DNA from: Phaeobacter sp. 11ANDIMAR09
Lineage (GTDB): Bacteria > Pseudomonadota > Alphaproteobacteria > Rhodobacterales > Rhodobacteraceae
DNA: 64,000 nt
Reading direction: 5' to 3'
Assembly (NCBI RefSeq): GCF_001294455.1
Contig: NZ_LIKT01000010.1
Location: 1 to 64,000, forward strand
The position numbers and the translations under genes are program-made. This document shows, piece after piece, positions 33,827 to 43,353 of this stretch. Within the stretch, counting starts at the first letter, position 1, and each line of letters begins with the position of its first letter. The notes beneath the pieces are model-generated. The model worked only from the letters and a program-made list of their open reading frames with translations, was not told the origin of the DNA and ran no database searches.

Positions 33827-36800
33827 ATGGCAAAGAAGATGCTTATCGATGCCACCCACGCGGAAGAAACCCGCGTCGTGGTGGTCGACGGAAACAAGGT
33901 TGAGGAGTTCGACTTTGAATCCGAGAACAAACGCCAGCTAGCTGGCAATATTTATCTGGCAAAAGTCACACGGGTCGAGCCTTCGTTGCAGGCGGCCTTT
34001 GTTGAATATGGCGGCAACCGCCACGGGTTTCTGGCCTTTTCGGAAATCCACCCGGATTATTATCAAATCCCGGTAGCCGACCGCGAAGCCCTGATGGAAG
34101 AAGAGCGCGCCTATGCCGAGGCTCAGCGCGCCCGGGATGAGGACGAAGAGTCCAAACCCTCCCGTTCCCGCTCGCGCGGACGGAAAGGGGGGCGTTCCAA
34201 GGCGGCAAAGGTCACGTCCGGAGATGCGGTCGAGACCAAAGAGGTTGCTCCGGCGCAGGCCGAGGCACCGACGGCGCCTGAGGCTGCGGCATCTGACACC
34301 CCTGCGGTGACAGAAATCGCGGGCATGGAAACCATCGATCTTGTGGATGAGGTTGAAGCCGACGCAGCCAAGCTGGCTGAAGTTCCCGAAGGGTCTTCGC
34401 CGATGGAGCTGGTCGCGGATACGCCCGTGGAGGAGCCCGTCAGTGCCGAGGCCGCTGACACGGCTGTAGGTGAGGCACAAGACGCTGATGCGGCGGCAAC
34501 CGTTGCAGAGGGTGAGGCTGCGGCCGAAACCAGTGGGAATGCCGAAAACGCGCCTGTTGTGGCACCTTCTGACGAGGCAGTAGATCAGGACGTCTCTGAC
34601 CAGGCGGCCCCTGAACAGGCTATTGCGGAAGCGCCTGTTGCTGCCGAGGCCGCTTCTGCGGATGCGGTTGTTCAAGCGACCGACAGCGAGACACCGGCTG
34701 GTGATGTTGCGAATGACGCAGCCGAGGAAAATGGTGAAGACGACGAACAGGGGGCGGCCCGTGCCGATGCCAGCTCAAAGGACGAAAGCATTGAATCGGT
34801 TGCCGACGAAGACGATAGCGAAGACATTCGCCCGGCGCGTAAACCTCGTCCACGTCGCTACAAGATCCAAGAAGTCATCAAGGTTCGCCAGGTTCTGCTG
34901 GTCCAGGTCGTCAAGGAAGAGCGCGGCAACAAGGGCGCCGCTCTGACCACCTATCTGTCGCTGGCAGGCCGCTACTGTGTCCTGATGCCAAATACCGCGC
35001 GCGGTGGTGGTATCAGCCGCAAGATCACCAATGCCGTGGACCGTAAAAAACTGAAAGACATCGCCACCGAAATCGACGTGCCATCTGGCGCTGGCCTCAT
35101 CGTGCGCACCGCGGGTGCCAAACGCACCAAGGCCGAGATCAAGCGGGACTATGAATATCTACAGCGGCTTTGGGAACAGATCCGCGAGCTGACGCTGAAA
35201 AGCATCGCGCCCGCCAAGATCTACGAAGAAGGCGATCTGATCAAACGCTCGATCCGCGATCTCTATAACCGCGAAATCGACGAGGTTTTGGTCGAAGGTG
35301 AGCGCGGATATCGCATCGCCAAGGACTTCATGAAGATGATCATGCCGTCCCACGCCAAGAACGTGAAGAACTATCAGGAAACCCTGCCGCTCTTTGCCCG
35401 TTTCCAGGTTGAAAGCTACCTTGGCGGGATGTTCAACCCGACCGTGCAGCTGAAATCCGGTGGCTATATCGTGATCGATACCACCGAGGCCCTGGTGGCG
35501 GTTGACGTTAACTCTGGCCGGGCGACAAAACAGTCCTCGATCGAGGAAACCGCGCTGAATACCAACCTGGAGGCCGCCGAAGAGGTGGCACGCCAGCTGC
35601 GTCTGCGTGATCTGGCGGGTCTGATCGTCATCGACTTCATCGACATGGATGAGCGTAAGAACAACGCCGCTGTTGAAAACCGCATGAAGGATAAGCTCAA
35701 GACCGATCGCGCCCGCATTCAGGTGGGCCGGATCTCGGGCTTTGGCTTGATGGAAATGTCGCGCCAGCGTCTGCGTCCCGGTATGATCGAGGCGACGACA
35801 CAGCCCTGTCCGCATTGCCACGGCACGGGTCTGATCCGCTCGGATGATTCCATGGCCCTGTCGATCCTGCGTCAGATCGAAGAAGAAGGCACCCGCCGTC
35901 GCTCGCGCGAGGTTCTGGTACGTTGCCCGATCGACATCGCCAACTATCTGATGAACCAGAAGCGCGAACATATCGCTCAAATCGAATCCCGTTATGGTCT
36001 GTCGGTGCGCGTCGAAGGTGACCCGCATCTGGTCAGCCCTGATTTCACGCTTGAAAAGTTCAAGACCGCAACCCGTGTGGTCTCTGTGGCTGCAGCGCCT
36101 GTCGTCTCTGTAGATACCTCGTTGATGGCGCAGGTCGATGCGGAAGAGGCCGAGGCGGACGGGGAGGACCTACCGCAGGACAGCGTCAGTGAAACTCCGG
36201 ATGCAGACGCCAATGGCGAAGATAAGCCCAAGCGCAAACGCCGCCGTCGTCGTCGTCGCAAGTCGGGCAATGGCGGAGAAAACGCTGAGGCCGATTCTGG
36301 TTCAAACGAGGCGGGCGAACAGGGCGACGCCTCTGACGCAGCCTCGGAGGTAGAGGCCAAGGACGAGCCTCAAGACGCTGGTGAGGCTGGAACAGAAGAG
36401 AAGAAGCCCAAACGCACCCGCACCCGCACCCGTGGCGGCCGCGCGCGCAACAAGAAGAGCGATGAGACCCCGGCTGTTGAGGGCGCTGCTGCTGAGACAG
36501 TTGAAGCGAACGAGGCGCCTGCCGCAGAGGCCGACGAAGCGCAGCCTGGCGAGGTAGAGACCAAACCTGCTCGCGAAGCCGAAGAGGCTGCGGTGTCTGC
36601 GACGGCAGAGGTGGCAAGCCCAGCTGAAGAGACGACTGTTGCGGAAAACGCCGGAGCTGTTGACCAGGATGCGGCGACCGAGGCTCTGGTTGAAGAAAGC
36701 ACACCGGATACGGTCTCAGCCCCAGAAGAGGCAGCTGTCACCGAGGCGCCTGCAGAGGAAGGCTCGGTTGGCGAGCCTGTCGAACAGGAACAGGCTGTCG

Positions 36801-37009
36801 AGCCTGTTGTCGAAGAGGCGATTGCTGAACCAGCCCCCGTGGTCACAGCCGTGCCAGAAGCAGAGGTGGTTCCCGAGCCGGAGCCCGCAGTTGCCGAAGC
36901 CGAGCCCGCAGCTGCTGAGAGTGTAGAGCCGGAGGTCGCCGCAGCAGCGGAGCCGGAACCGGCAGCCCCTCCTAAGCCCAAGCGGCGCGGGTGGTGGTCC
37001 ATTGGATAA
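33827..37009 (+). CDS. rne: Ribonuclease E/G family endoribonuclease
   Basis: A 1060-residue RNase E. The S1 RNA-binding domain starts at about residue 36 (AGNIYLAKVTRVEPSLQAAFVEYG) but is split by an acidic Ala/Glu-rich insertion of about residues 96-340 before resuming at RPRRYKIQEVIKVRQVLLVQVVKEE. Catalytic metal ligands are D560 (VAVDVNSGR) and D603 (IVIDFIDMD), and the zinc-link CPHCHGTG is near residue 660. The last 350 residues are a low-complexity acidic/basic scaffold (KPKRKRRRRRRRKSG; RTRTRGGRARNKK). It processes rRNA and mRNA as the degradosome core. The S1 insertion is a known alphaproteobacterial trait but this one is long. Confidence 0.97.
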   Translation: MAKKMLIDATHAEETRVVVVDGNKVEEFDFESENKRQLAGNIYLAKVTRVEPSLQAAFVEYGGNRHGFLAFSEIHPDYYQIPVADREALMEEERAYAEAQRARDEDEESKPSRSRSRGRKGGRSKAAKVTSGDAVETKEVAPAQAEAPTAPEAAASDTPAVTEIAGMETIDLVDEVEADAAKLAEVPEGSSPMELVADTPVEEPVSAEAADTAVGEAQDADAAATVAEGEAAAETSGNAENAPVVAPSDEAVDQDVSDQAAPEQAIAEAPVAAEAASADAVVQATDSETPAGDVANDAAEENGEDDEQGAARADASSKDESIESVADEDDSEDIRPARKPRPRRYKIQEVIKVRQVLLVQVVKEERGNKGAALTTYLSLAGRYCVLMPNTARGGGISRKITNAVDRKKLKDIATEIDVPSGAGLIVRTAGAKRTKAEIKRDYEYLQRLWEQIRELTLKSIAPAKIYEEGDLIKRSIRDLYNREIDEVLVEGERGYRIAKDFMKMIMPSHAKNVKNYQETLPLFARFQVESYLGGMFNPTVQLKSGGYIVIDTTEALVAVDVNSGRATKQSSIEETALNTNLEAAEEVARQLRLRDLAGLIVIDFIDMDERKNNAAVENRMKDKLKTDRARIQVGRISGFGLMEMSRQRLRPGMIEATTQPCPHCHGTGLIRSDDSMALSILRQIEEEGTRRRSREVLVRCPIDIANYLMNQKREHIAQIESRYGLSVRVEGDPHLVSPDFTLEKFKTATRVVSVAAAPVVSVDTSLMAQVDAEEAEADGEDLPQDSVSETPDADANGEDKPKRKRRRRRRRKSGNGGENAEADSGSNEAGEQGDASDAASEVEAKDEPQDAGEAGTEEKKPKRTRTRTRGGRARNKKSDETPAVEGAAAETVEANEAPAAEADEAQPGEVETKPAREAEEAAVSATAEVASPAEETTVAENAGAVDQDAATEALVEESTPDTVSAPEEAAVTEAPAEEGSVGEPVEQEQAVEPVVEEAIAEPAPVVTAVPEAEVVPEPEPAVAEAEPAAAESVEPEVAAAAEPEPAAPPKPKRRGWWSIG

Positions 37010-37016
37010 GAGACAA

Positions 37017-37044
37017 GGCGGCCCCTGGGGTCGCCTTTTTCTTT
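37017..37044 (+). terminator. Rho-independent terminator after rne
   Basis: GGCGGCC (37017-37023) pairs with GGTCGCC, loop CCTGG, followed by TTTTTCTTT. It lies 8 bases after the rne stop codon. Confidence 0.82.
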
Positions 37045-37102
37045 GCCGGCGCGTTTTGGGTGGCGGGGCGGACTGTTGCGGCCAGAGGCAGGAGACAGAC
37101 TG

Positions 37103-37501
37103 ATGCAAACTACAGATCAGCCCGCGCTATTGGCTGAAATTCTGGAACAGGAAACGCGGGTCTGGCAGGCTCTTGTCGACGGGGATCCGGAGGCTGACAA
37201 AGCCGCCCTGCATGTGGATTTTCTGGGCGTCTATCCCAGCGGTTTTGCCACTCGTGCAGAGCATTGCGATCAATTGCAGAGCGGCGCGACGGTGGTGTCT
37301 TTTACGCTCAGAGAAGCCCGTATCTTGCAGCTTGGGGCAGAGCATGTCTGCCTCTCCTATCTGGCGCATTACCAACGCCCCGGGGGGAAGGGCCAGGACA
37401 GGATGTATGTGTCTTCCATTTGGCAGCGCCACCCCACAGGGCAGGGCTGGGTGAACATCTTTAGCCAGGACACCCCGACAGAAGGGTCCACCGCTGTTTG
37501 A
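37103..37501 (+). CDS. NTF2-like (DUF4440-type) small protein
   Basis: A 132-residue soluble protein with the cystatin/NTF2 cone-like fold pattern: N-terminal helix (LAEILEQETRVWQALVDGDPEADKAALHVDFLGVYPSG) and C-terminal strands ending in SSIWQRHPTGQGWVNIFSQDTP. Such folds act as small-molecule-binding or regulatory modules; no active site is convincing. ATG 37103 has AGGAGA 7 bases upstream. The neighbours are rne and a TusA-type gene, giving no function. Family DUF4440 or nuclear transport factor 2 is my best match. Confidence 0.75.
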   Translation: MQTTDQPALLAEILEQETRVWQALVDGDPEADKAALHVDFLGVYPSGFATRAEHCDQLQSGATVVSFTLREARILQLGAEHVCLSYLAHYQRPGGKGQDRMYVSSIWQRHPTGQGWVNIFSQDTPTEGSTAV

Positions 37502-37547
37502 GCACCCGACCGCACCGCCGGGCAAAGACCTGGCGCCCGGTGGGGCC

Positions 37548-37793
37548 TCAGCTGCCTTTGCGAATCTGATAGATCTGGTGATCCTCGCCGGTGCTTTGGC
37601 CTAGAAATTCATGTCCTGCCTCGGCGCAGAAATGCGGAATGTCGATGATGGCCGCGGGATCATCCGCCAGGATCTGCAGCACAGCTCCTGGTGCCATGGC
37701 TTTCAGACGCTTGCGCGCTTTGAGCACCGGTAGGGGGCAGAGCAGCCCGATTGCATCCAGGGTGGCTTCACTGTGGGGAGTAACTTCTGTCAT
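37548..37793 (-). CDS. TusA-family sulfurtransferase
   Basis: An 81-residue SirA/TusA-like protein. The active-site Cys C19 lies in GLLCPLPVLKARKRLKAM, and the C-terminal region (ALSG-free variant GHEFLGQSTGEDHQIYQIRK) is normal for the wider family. It carries persulfide sulfur, perhaps for tRNA thiolation or sulfur oxidation. It is convergent with the NTF2-like gene and 115 bases from the divergent ccdA. Confidence 0.92.
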   Translation of the reverse strand: MTEVTPHSEATLDAIGLLCPLPVLKARKRLKAMAPGAVLQILADDPAAIIDIPHFCAEAGHEFLGQSTGEDHQIYQIRKGS

Positions 37794-37908
37794 GACTTTC
37801 AGATAATCCGCCGCTCACGCCCTGTCCACAAGGATGTGACCAATGCGCCTCGTGACCTTTCGCCTTTGCTGGTCTATGGGTCGTCTAAGCCTGTCTTAGG
37901 GGAACGAG

Positions 37909-38661
37909 ATGTTTGGAATTGAGATCATAGATGCAGGGCTTTTGCCTGCAATGTTTGTGGCGCTCATCGCTGGGCTGGTTAGCTTTCTGTCGCCCTGCGT
38001 GTTGCCGATTGTGCCGCCCTATCTCGCCTATATGAGCGGCGTGTCGATCGGCGACATGCAGGGCACCGCTGCGGCCCGGCAAAAGGTGATCCTGTCAGCG
38101 CTGTTCTTTGTGCTCGGGCTGTCGACAGTGTTTTTGCTGCTGGGTTTCACAGCCTCCTTTTTTGGAGCGTTTGTACTGCAAAATCAGGAGCTTTTCGCCC
38201 AGGCTTCCGGGGTTGTGGTGATCATCTTTGGCCTGCACTTCCTATCCGTATTCCGCATTCCGATCCTGGACCGCGAGGCGCGTGTTGATACCGGTCAGGC
38301 GGGAGGTTCCGTGCTCGGGGCCTATGTGCTGGGGCTTGCCTTTGCCTTTGGCTGGACGCCCTGCATCGGGCCGCAACTGGGAGCGATCCTGTCGCTGGCC
38401 GCCTCTGAGGCCTCAGTGAGCCGCGGCACCCTGTTGCTGGGGATCTATGCCCTGGGTCTTGGAGTTCCTTTCTTGCTGGCGGCGATGTTCCTCAACCGCT
38501 CGATGGTGGTGATGAACAAGATGAAGCGTCATATGGGGCTGATCGAGAAGTTCATGGGGGCCTTGCTGCTGCTTGTTGGCTTCATGCTTGTCACCGGGTT
38601 GTTTTCAGAGTTCTCCTTCTGGCTGCTCGAAGCCTTCCCCTTCCTGGCAACCTTGGGCTAG
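37909..38661 (+). CDS. ccdA: CcdA-family cytochrome c biogenesis/thiol transporter
   Basis: A 250-residue polytopic protein with six membrane helices. It has the CcdA-type redox Cys in helix 1 (LSPCVLPIVPPYLAYMSG) and helix 4 (FGWTPCIGPQLGAIL), which pass reductant across the membrane from cytoplasmic thioredoxin to periplasmic thiol proteins for cytochrome c maturation. The ATG has a weak GGGGAACGAG upstream. It faces the TusA gene and is followed by a terminator at 38692. Confidence 0.93.
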   Translation: MFGIEIIDAGLLPAMFVALIAGLVSFLSPCVLPIVPPYLAYMSGVSIGDMQGTAAARQKVILSALFFVLGLSTVFLLLGFTASFFGAFVLQNQELFAQASGVVVIIFGLHFLSVFRIPILDREARVDTGQAGGSVLGAYVLGLAFAFGWTPCIGPQLGAILSLAASEASVSRGTLLLGIYALGLGVPFLLAAMFLNRSMVVMNKMKRHMGLIEKFMGALLLLVGFMLVTGLFSEFSFWLLEAFPFLATLG

Positions 38662-38691
38662 GGCTGCCCTCGCTTGCTATCCGTGTTTCAA

Positions 38692-38728
38692 CCTCCCTTC
38701 CGGAAGATCCCGGCGGGGAGGATTTTTG
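38692..38728 (+). terminator. Terminator after ccdA
   Basis: CCTCCC (38692-38697) pairs with GGGAGG (38716-38721), with an inner CCGG/CCGG stem, followed by ATTTTTGT. Confidence 0.6.
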
Positions 38729-38824
38729 TCGGATGGCTGAAACAGCCCAACCATGGCCTAGGCGCGGCCTTACTCTGGTCGAAAAACCAGTCTATTCTAA
38801 TGGCACAAGAGATGAGGCCAGGGA

Positions 38825-40144
38825 ATGGACAGCGCAGTGCCGGGCTCGGGTGGGCAGGAGCCAGAGATCACGCAAAATGGTGCCGCCGCAGAAGTGCGGA
38901 TGCGGCGGGTGTTTTACATTCCCGGCTATGACCCCATTCACCCCCGTCGCTACCGCGAGCTTTATCGCAAGGAAGCGGCGATGCAGGCAGAGATCAGCGG
39001 GTATGAGATCTCGCTAAAGCCGCAAAGCCCCGCCGAAAACAAGACGTGCAAGATCCGGCGCCCCTATGGTTGGCAGGTGCACGCTGAACTTGACGGCTGC
39101 CAGGTGCAAACAGAGTTCAGTGTCTTGGTCTGGTCCGATATCGTGCGCGACAGTATGGAGGCCTCGATTGCGGGAACCTATCTGCAACTGATCCGCACTG
39201 CCTGGATCTATATTGCCTCGGGCACCCTGTGGCGGCTAATGCGCCTGCGCAAGGGGCCGGTGATTGCGGCGCTCTATCCGGTTGGCATGCTCTTGATTCA
39301 GGCCCTATTGGCGTTCCTGCTGCTTTGGGGCTGTGTCGCGGTTTGGTCGCAGGCCATCTCCCTCTTTTTGGCCGGGCCGCAGCCCTGGTTTGCGCAGCTG
39401 CCCGGCTGGGGCATTGGCCTAATGGGTTTTAGCGGGCTGATGCGCTGGTTCAAAAAACAGGATGGCAAGATCTTTGCTTATTACCTGATGCATGACTATG
39501 CCTATTCCGCAGCCTCGCACGGGGCAAATCCGCCCGAACTGGAGGAGCGGATCGCTGATTTTAAAGCGGAGCTCCGCGCGGCCCTGACCGCAGGGGCCTG
39601 TGACGAGGTGCTGGTGGTTGGGCATTCCTCCGGGGCGCATGTTGGCGTTTCGGTCCTAGCAGATCTGATCCGCGAGGGCCTGCCAATGGAACGCCCTGAG
39701 ATTGGCTTTTTGACTCTGGGTCAGGTGGTGCCAATGGTGTCCTTTTTGCCGCGTGCCGACCGGCTGCGCGGCGACCTGCAATATCTGTCGCAGCGCGATG
39801 AACTGGCCTGGGTTGATGTCTCGGCGCCGGGTGATGGCTGTGCCTTTGCGCTTTGTGATCCGGTTTCGGTCAGTGGCGTTGCGCCTGCTGACAAGCGCTG
39901 GCCGCTGGTGTTTTCCGCAGCCTTTACCCAAACGCTGAGCCCCGCCCGATGGGCCGAGCTGCGCTGGCGGTTTTTCCGGCTGCATTTTCAATATCTCTGC
40001 GCCTTTGACCGGCCTGGGGACTATGACTATTTCCGTATTACGGCCGGAGCTGAGACGCTGCGCAGGCGCTACAAAAACCGCAAGGCTTCGAACAGCCGGA
40101 TTGATGTGGCGGTGTCCAAATATACTTCGGTGAGACCTGAATGA
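38825..40144 (+). CDS. Membrane-anchored serine hydrolase (alpha/beta type), unknown substrate
   Basis: A 439-residue protein that I cannot assign to a named family. The nucleophile elbow GHSSG is at residues 266-270 (S268), which points to an alpha/beta hydrolase, and a hydrophobic stretch at residues about 140-210 holds two or three membrane helices (ALYPVGMLLIQALLAFLLLWG; GIGLMGFSGL). An N-terminal segment carries RRVFYIPGYDP, like the start strand of lipases. Its stop overlaps the ATG of the P450 gene at 40141 by 4 bases (ATGA), so the two are translationally coupled and likely act on one substrate. Confidence 0.75.
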   Translation: MDSAVPGSGGQEPEITQNGAAAEVRMRRVFYIPGYDPIHPRRYRELYRKEAAMQAEISGYEISLKPQSPAENKTCKIRRPYGWQVHAELDGCQVQTEFSVLVWSDIVRDSMEASIAGTYLQLIRTAWIYIASGTLWRLMRLRKGPVIAALYPVGMLLIQALLAFLLLWGCVAVWSQAISLFLAGPQPWFAQLPGWGIGLMGFSGLMRWFKKQDGKIFAYYLMHDYAYSAASHGANPPELEERIADFKAELRAALTAGACDEVLVVGHSSGAHVGVSVLADLIREGLPMERPEIGFLTLGQVVPMVSFLPRADRLRGDLQYLSQRDELAWVDVSAPGDGCAFALCDPVSVSGVAPADKRWPLVFSAAFTQTLSPARWAELRWRFFRLHFQYLCAFDRPGDYDYFRITAGAETLRRRYKNRKASNSRIDVAVSKYTSVRPE

Positions 40145-41544
40145 GCGGTTCTGACAGACAGCCCCCCAAACCCGCTGCCCGGCCTGTGCGGGTCTCCTTG
40201 TGGCGCTATGTGAAGCTGTTCCGCGCAGATATCCTGTCAGCGCAACCGGCCAAGCTTTACCGCGCCTGGATGGCTGAATTCCGCGCGCCCAGTTTTCGCT
40301 CATTTCTGATCAACCAACCGGAACTGATAAAGAGGGTGCTTAAGGAAGAGCCTGATGTTTTTCCCAAATCCGACCGCATTGCCGAGGGGCTGAAACCCTT
40401 GTTGGGGGACTCGGTGTTTTTGACCAATGGTGACACCTGGAAGCGCCAGCGCCGCATCATTGATCCCGCCTTTGAGGGCGGCCGGTTAAAGGAGACCTAT
40501 CCTGCGATGCGCGCCGCTGCTGAGGCAGCAATAGAGCGGCTGCGGACCCGTGTCGGGACGGGTGCCGTGGTGGAGGTCGAAGAGGTGACCAGCCACGTGG
40601 CCGCAGATGTGATTTTTCGCACACTGTTCTCGATTCCAATTGAAAACGAAGTGGCTGGGGAGGTTTTTACCCGGTTTCGTGACTATCAGCGCAGTCAACC
40701 GTTGCTGAACCTTGCGGCCTTTGTGCCATTGCCAAAGTGGATGCCGCGGTTCTTCCGGCGTGGTACGCGGCCAAATGCCAAAAAGATCCGGGCGCTGATC
40801 ACCGACCTGACAGAGAGCCGCATGGCAGCCCTTCAGGCAGGAGACGCACCGGAGGACCTGGCGACCAAGATCATGACCACGACGGATCCAAAAACCGGGG
40901 AGCGGTTTGACGCGCAGGAGATGGTGGATCAGGTGGCGATCTTCTTTCTTGCCGGACATGAAACCAGTGCTTCGGCCCTGGCGTGGACGCTCTATCTGAT
41001 GGCGCTTTACCCCGAGTGGCAGGAGCAACTGCAACAGGAAGCCGGGGCACTGGAGGCGGAGGGGTTTGCGGCGATTTCTAAACTGCGCCTGTCGCGCGAT
41101 GTGTTTCGTGAAGCGCTGCGACTCTATCCGCCCGTGCCGATGATGGTACGAGAGGCAAGCTGTCCGGTGACGTTCCGAGACCGCAAGGTGCCAAAGGGGG
41201 CGCAGATCGTACTCAGCCCCTGGCACTTGCATCGGCACGAGCGGCTTTGGGACAACCCTGACGGCTTTAATCCTACCCGTTGGCAGACCGAGAATGGAAA
41301 GCAGTGCCAGCGCGAGGCCTATATTCCCTTTTCCGCCGGGCCGCGGGTCTGTCCCGGCGCCGGGTTTGCCATGGTGGAAGGTGCTTTGATCCTGTCGATG
41401 ATCCTGCGCCATTTTAAGATCGCCTGCCTGCCGGGGGCCGATCCAGTGCCGGTGGCGCATCTGACGGTGCGATCAAAAAACGGGATTTGGCTCCAGTTTG
41501 AGCCGCGCCAACCCTCTGCGTCAGAACCTAGGGATCAAGGCTAG
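40141..41544 (+). CDS. Cytochrome P450
   Basis: A 467-residue haem monooxygenase. The I-helix oxygen motif AGHETS begins at residue 271, EALR (ExxR) follows, and the haem ligand is C404 in FSAGPRVCPGAG. The length is that of a typical class I bacterial P450 with a slightly long N-terminus. It is coupled to the serine hydrolase by a 4-base overlap. No ferredoxin or reductase gene is adjacent. The 3' end converges on the RHH gene with an 8-base gap. Confidence 0.93.
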   Translation: MSGSDRQPPKPAARPVRVSLWRYVKLFRADILSAQPAKLYRAWMAEFRAPSFRSFLINQPELIKRVLKEEPDVFPKSDRIAEGLKPLLGDSVFLTNGDTWKRQRRIIDPAFEGGRLKETYPAMRAAAEAAIERLRTRVGTGAVVEVEEVTSHVAADVIFRTLFSIPIENEVAGEVFTRFRDYQRSQPLLNLAAFVPLPKWMPRFFRRGTRPNAKKIRALITDLTESRMAALQAGDAPEDLATKIMTTTDPKTGERFDAQEMVDQVAIFFLAGHETSASALAWTLYLMALYPEWQEQLQQEAGALEAEGFAAISKLRLSRDVFREALRLYPPVPMMVREASCPVTFRDRKVPKGAQIVLSPWHLHRHERLWDNPDGFNPTRWQTENGKQCQREAYIPFSAGPRVCPGAGFAMVEGALILSMILRHFKIACLPGADPVPVAHLTVRSKNGIWLQFEPRQPSASEPRDQG

Positions 41545-41552
41545 GCTGCGCG

Positions 41553-41786
41553 TCACTCTGTGGCGGAGAGCTGTTGTTGCAGATCGTTCAACACAAACAG
41601 CCGAATGGCAGAGGCCAGGCCGCAATCCGCGCCACGTGTCTCATCAATTTCGGCGGCCAATTCATTGATTGGGCGATCTTTTCTGGCGGCAATCCGTTTG
41701 AAGGCCAGCCAAAAAGGCTCCTCCAAAGAGACCGAGGTGCGGTGCCCCCGGAGAGTCAGAGAATGTTTGCGTGGTCGTTTGGTCAT
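41553..41786 (-). CDS. Ribbon-helix-helix domain protein
   Basis: A 77-residue protein of the ribbon-helix-helix type (PF13467-like): an N-terminal strand RTSVSLEEPFWLAFKRIAARK, then helices with the pattern INELAAEIDET and ASAIRLFVLNDL. It probably dimerises and binds DNA. Its ATG overlaps the stop of the DUF4169 gene by 4 bases, making it the third gene of a coupled fumC-DUF4169-RHH operon. Confidence 0.88.
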   Translation of the reverse strand: MTKRPRKHSLTLRGHRTSVSLEEPFWLAFKRIAARKDRPINELAAEIDETRGADCGLASAIRLFVLNDLQQQLSATE

Positions 41787-41959
41787 TCGTCGCTCTTGTG
41801 GCCATCCAGCAGGCGCTTTTCCTGGGTTGCGCGGGCCTCTTCCAACGATTTCTCCAGCTTGCTGCGGCCAAACTTCACAGCGTTCTGGTCGGCGCGGGCC
41901 TTTTGTTCGGCCCGCGCCTTATTCTTGCGAAACCGGTTCAGATTGACCGGTTTGCCCAT
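41783..41959 (-). CDS. DUF4169 small basic protein (58 aa)
   Basis: A 58-residue protein that begins [20 protein letters not shown] and is highly charged and helical, matching DUF4169 as I recall it. It is too short for most ORF calls, but it is held in place by translational coupling at both ends: its ATG shares the A of the fumC stop (TAATG) and its TGA overlaps the RHH start (ATGA). Function is unknown; the Lys/Arg-rich helix would suit nucleic-acid or ribosome binding. Confidence 0.85.
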   Translation of the reverse strand: MGKPVNLNRFRKNKARAEQKARADQNAVKFGRSKLEKSLEEARATQEKRLLDGHKSDE

Positions 41960-43353
41960 TAGTCTTTGGGGCCGATCATCTGCTCGGGGCGGACAACCGC
42001 GTCAAAAGTGGCTTCATCCACAAAGCCAAGCGCGATGGCTTCTTCTTTGAGCGTGGTGCCATTTTTATGGGCGGTCTTGGCGACCTTGGTCGCGTTGTCA
42101 TAGCCTATGGTCGGGGCCAGAGCGGTGACCAGCATCAGCGATTCTTTCATCAGCTTGTCGATGCGTGGCTCATTGGCCTGAATGCCGTTCAGCATTCGTT
42201 CAGTAAAGCTGTCGGCTACATCTCCCAGCAGCTGCATGGATTGCAGCAGGTTGTAAGACATCATCGGGTTGTAAACGTTGAGCTCGAAATGGCCCTGACT
42301 GCCGGCAAAGGTCATGGCGGCATTGTTGCCCATCACATGGGCCGCAACCTGAGTCATGGCTTCGGCCTGGGTCGGGTTGACCTTGCCGGGCATGATCGAA
42401 GAGCCAGGCTCGTTCTCAGGCAGGATCAGCTCACCCAGACCAGAGCGGGGGCCGGAGCCGAGGAAGCGGATGTCATTGGCGATCTTGTACATCGAACCCG
42501 CCACAGTCGCCAAAGCGCCCGACATAAAGACCATTGCGTCATGTGCCGCCAGGGCTTCGAATTTGTTGGGGGCGGTGACAAAGGGCAGGCCAGTGATTTC
42601 AGCCATATTGGCCGCGACCTCTTCGCCCCAGCCTTTCTGGGTGTTGAGACCGGTGCCAACAGCAGTGCCGCCCTGGGCCAGCTCATAGATGCCGGGCAGG
42701 GCGGCTTCAACGCGGGCAATGCCCTGGCGGATCTGATGAGCATAGCCGCCAAATTCCTGCCCCAAGGTCAGCGGTGTCGCATCCTGGGTATGGGTGCGGC
42801 CGATTTTGATGATGTCTTTGAACTCTTCCGATTTTGCTTCCAGCCCCTCGGCCAGTTTGGTGAGTCCGGGCATCAGCACGTCGCGCACAGTCATGGCGGC
42901 GGCGATATGCATCGCGGTTGGGAAGGTGTCGTTGGAGGACTGGCCCATGTTGCAATGATCATTGGGGTGGACCGGATCCTTGGATCCGATGACGCCGCCT
43001 AGGATCTCGATTGCGCGGTTGGCGATCACCTCGTTGGAGTTCATGTTCGACTGGGTGCCAGAGCCGGTCTGCCAGACCACGAGGGGGAAGTTGTCGTCGA
43101 ACTTGCCTGCAACCACTTCGCTGGCCGCCTGAATCACGGCATCGCCAATTCTGGCATCCATCTTGCCAGAACCCTTATTGGCCATGGCGCAGGCCTGTTT
43201 GATAACGCCAAGCGCGCGCACGATGGCGACGGGCTGTTTTTCCCAACCAATGGGAAAATTCATGATCGAGCGCTGTGTCTGCGCGCCCCAATATTTGTCT
43301 GTAGGAACCTCAAGTGGACCAAAGCTGTCGGTCTCGGTGCGGGTATCGGACAT
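41959..43353 (-). CDS. fumC: Class II fumarate hydratase
   Basis: A 464-residue fumarase (fumarate plus water to malate, TCA cycle). The signature [13 protein letters not shown] and other family blocks ([30 protein letters not shown]) are present, and length is typical of the iron-free class II enzyme. ATG 43353 has GGAG 9 bases upstream; a longer frame to 43437 is not supported. It is the first gene of the coupled operon with DUF4169 and an RHH protein. Confidence 0.98.
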   Translation of the reverse strand: MSDTRTETDSFGPLEVPTDKYWGAQTQRSIMNFPIGWEKQPVAIVRALGVIKQACAMANKGSGKMDARIGDAVIQAASEVVAGKFDDNFPLVVWQTGSGTQSNMNSNEVIANRAIEILGGVIGSKDPVHPNDHCNMGQSSNDTFPTAMHIAAAMTVRDVLMPGLTKLAEGLEAKSEEFKDIIKIGRTHTQDATPLTLGQEFGGYAHQIRQGIARVEAALPGIYELAQGGTAVGTGLNTQKGWGEEVAANMAEITGLPFVTAPNKFEALAAHDAMVFMSGALATVAGSMYKIANDIRFLGSGPRSGLGELILPENEPGSSIMPGKVNPTQAEAMTQVAAHVMGNNAAMTFAGSQGHFELNVYNPMMSYNLLQSMQLLGDVADSFTERMLNGIQANEPRIDKLMKESLMLVTALAPTIGYDNATKVAKTAHKNGTTLKEEAIALGFVDEATFDAVVRPEQMIGPKD

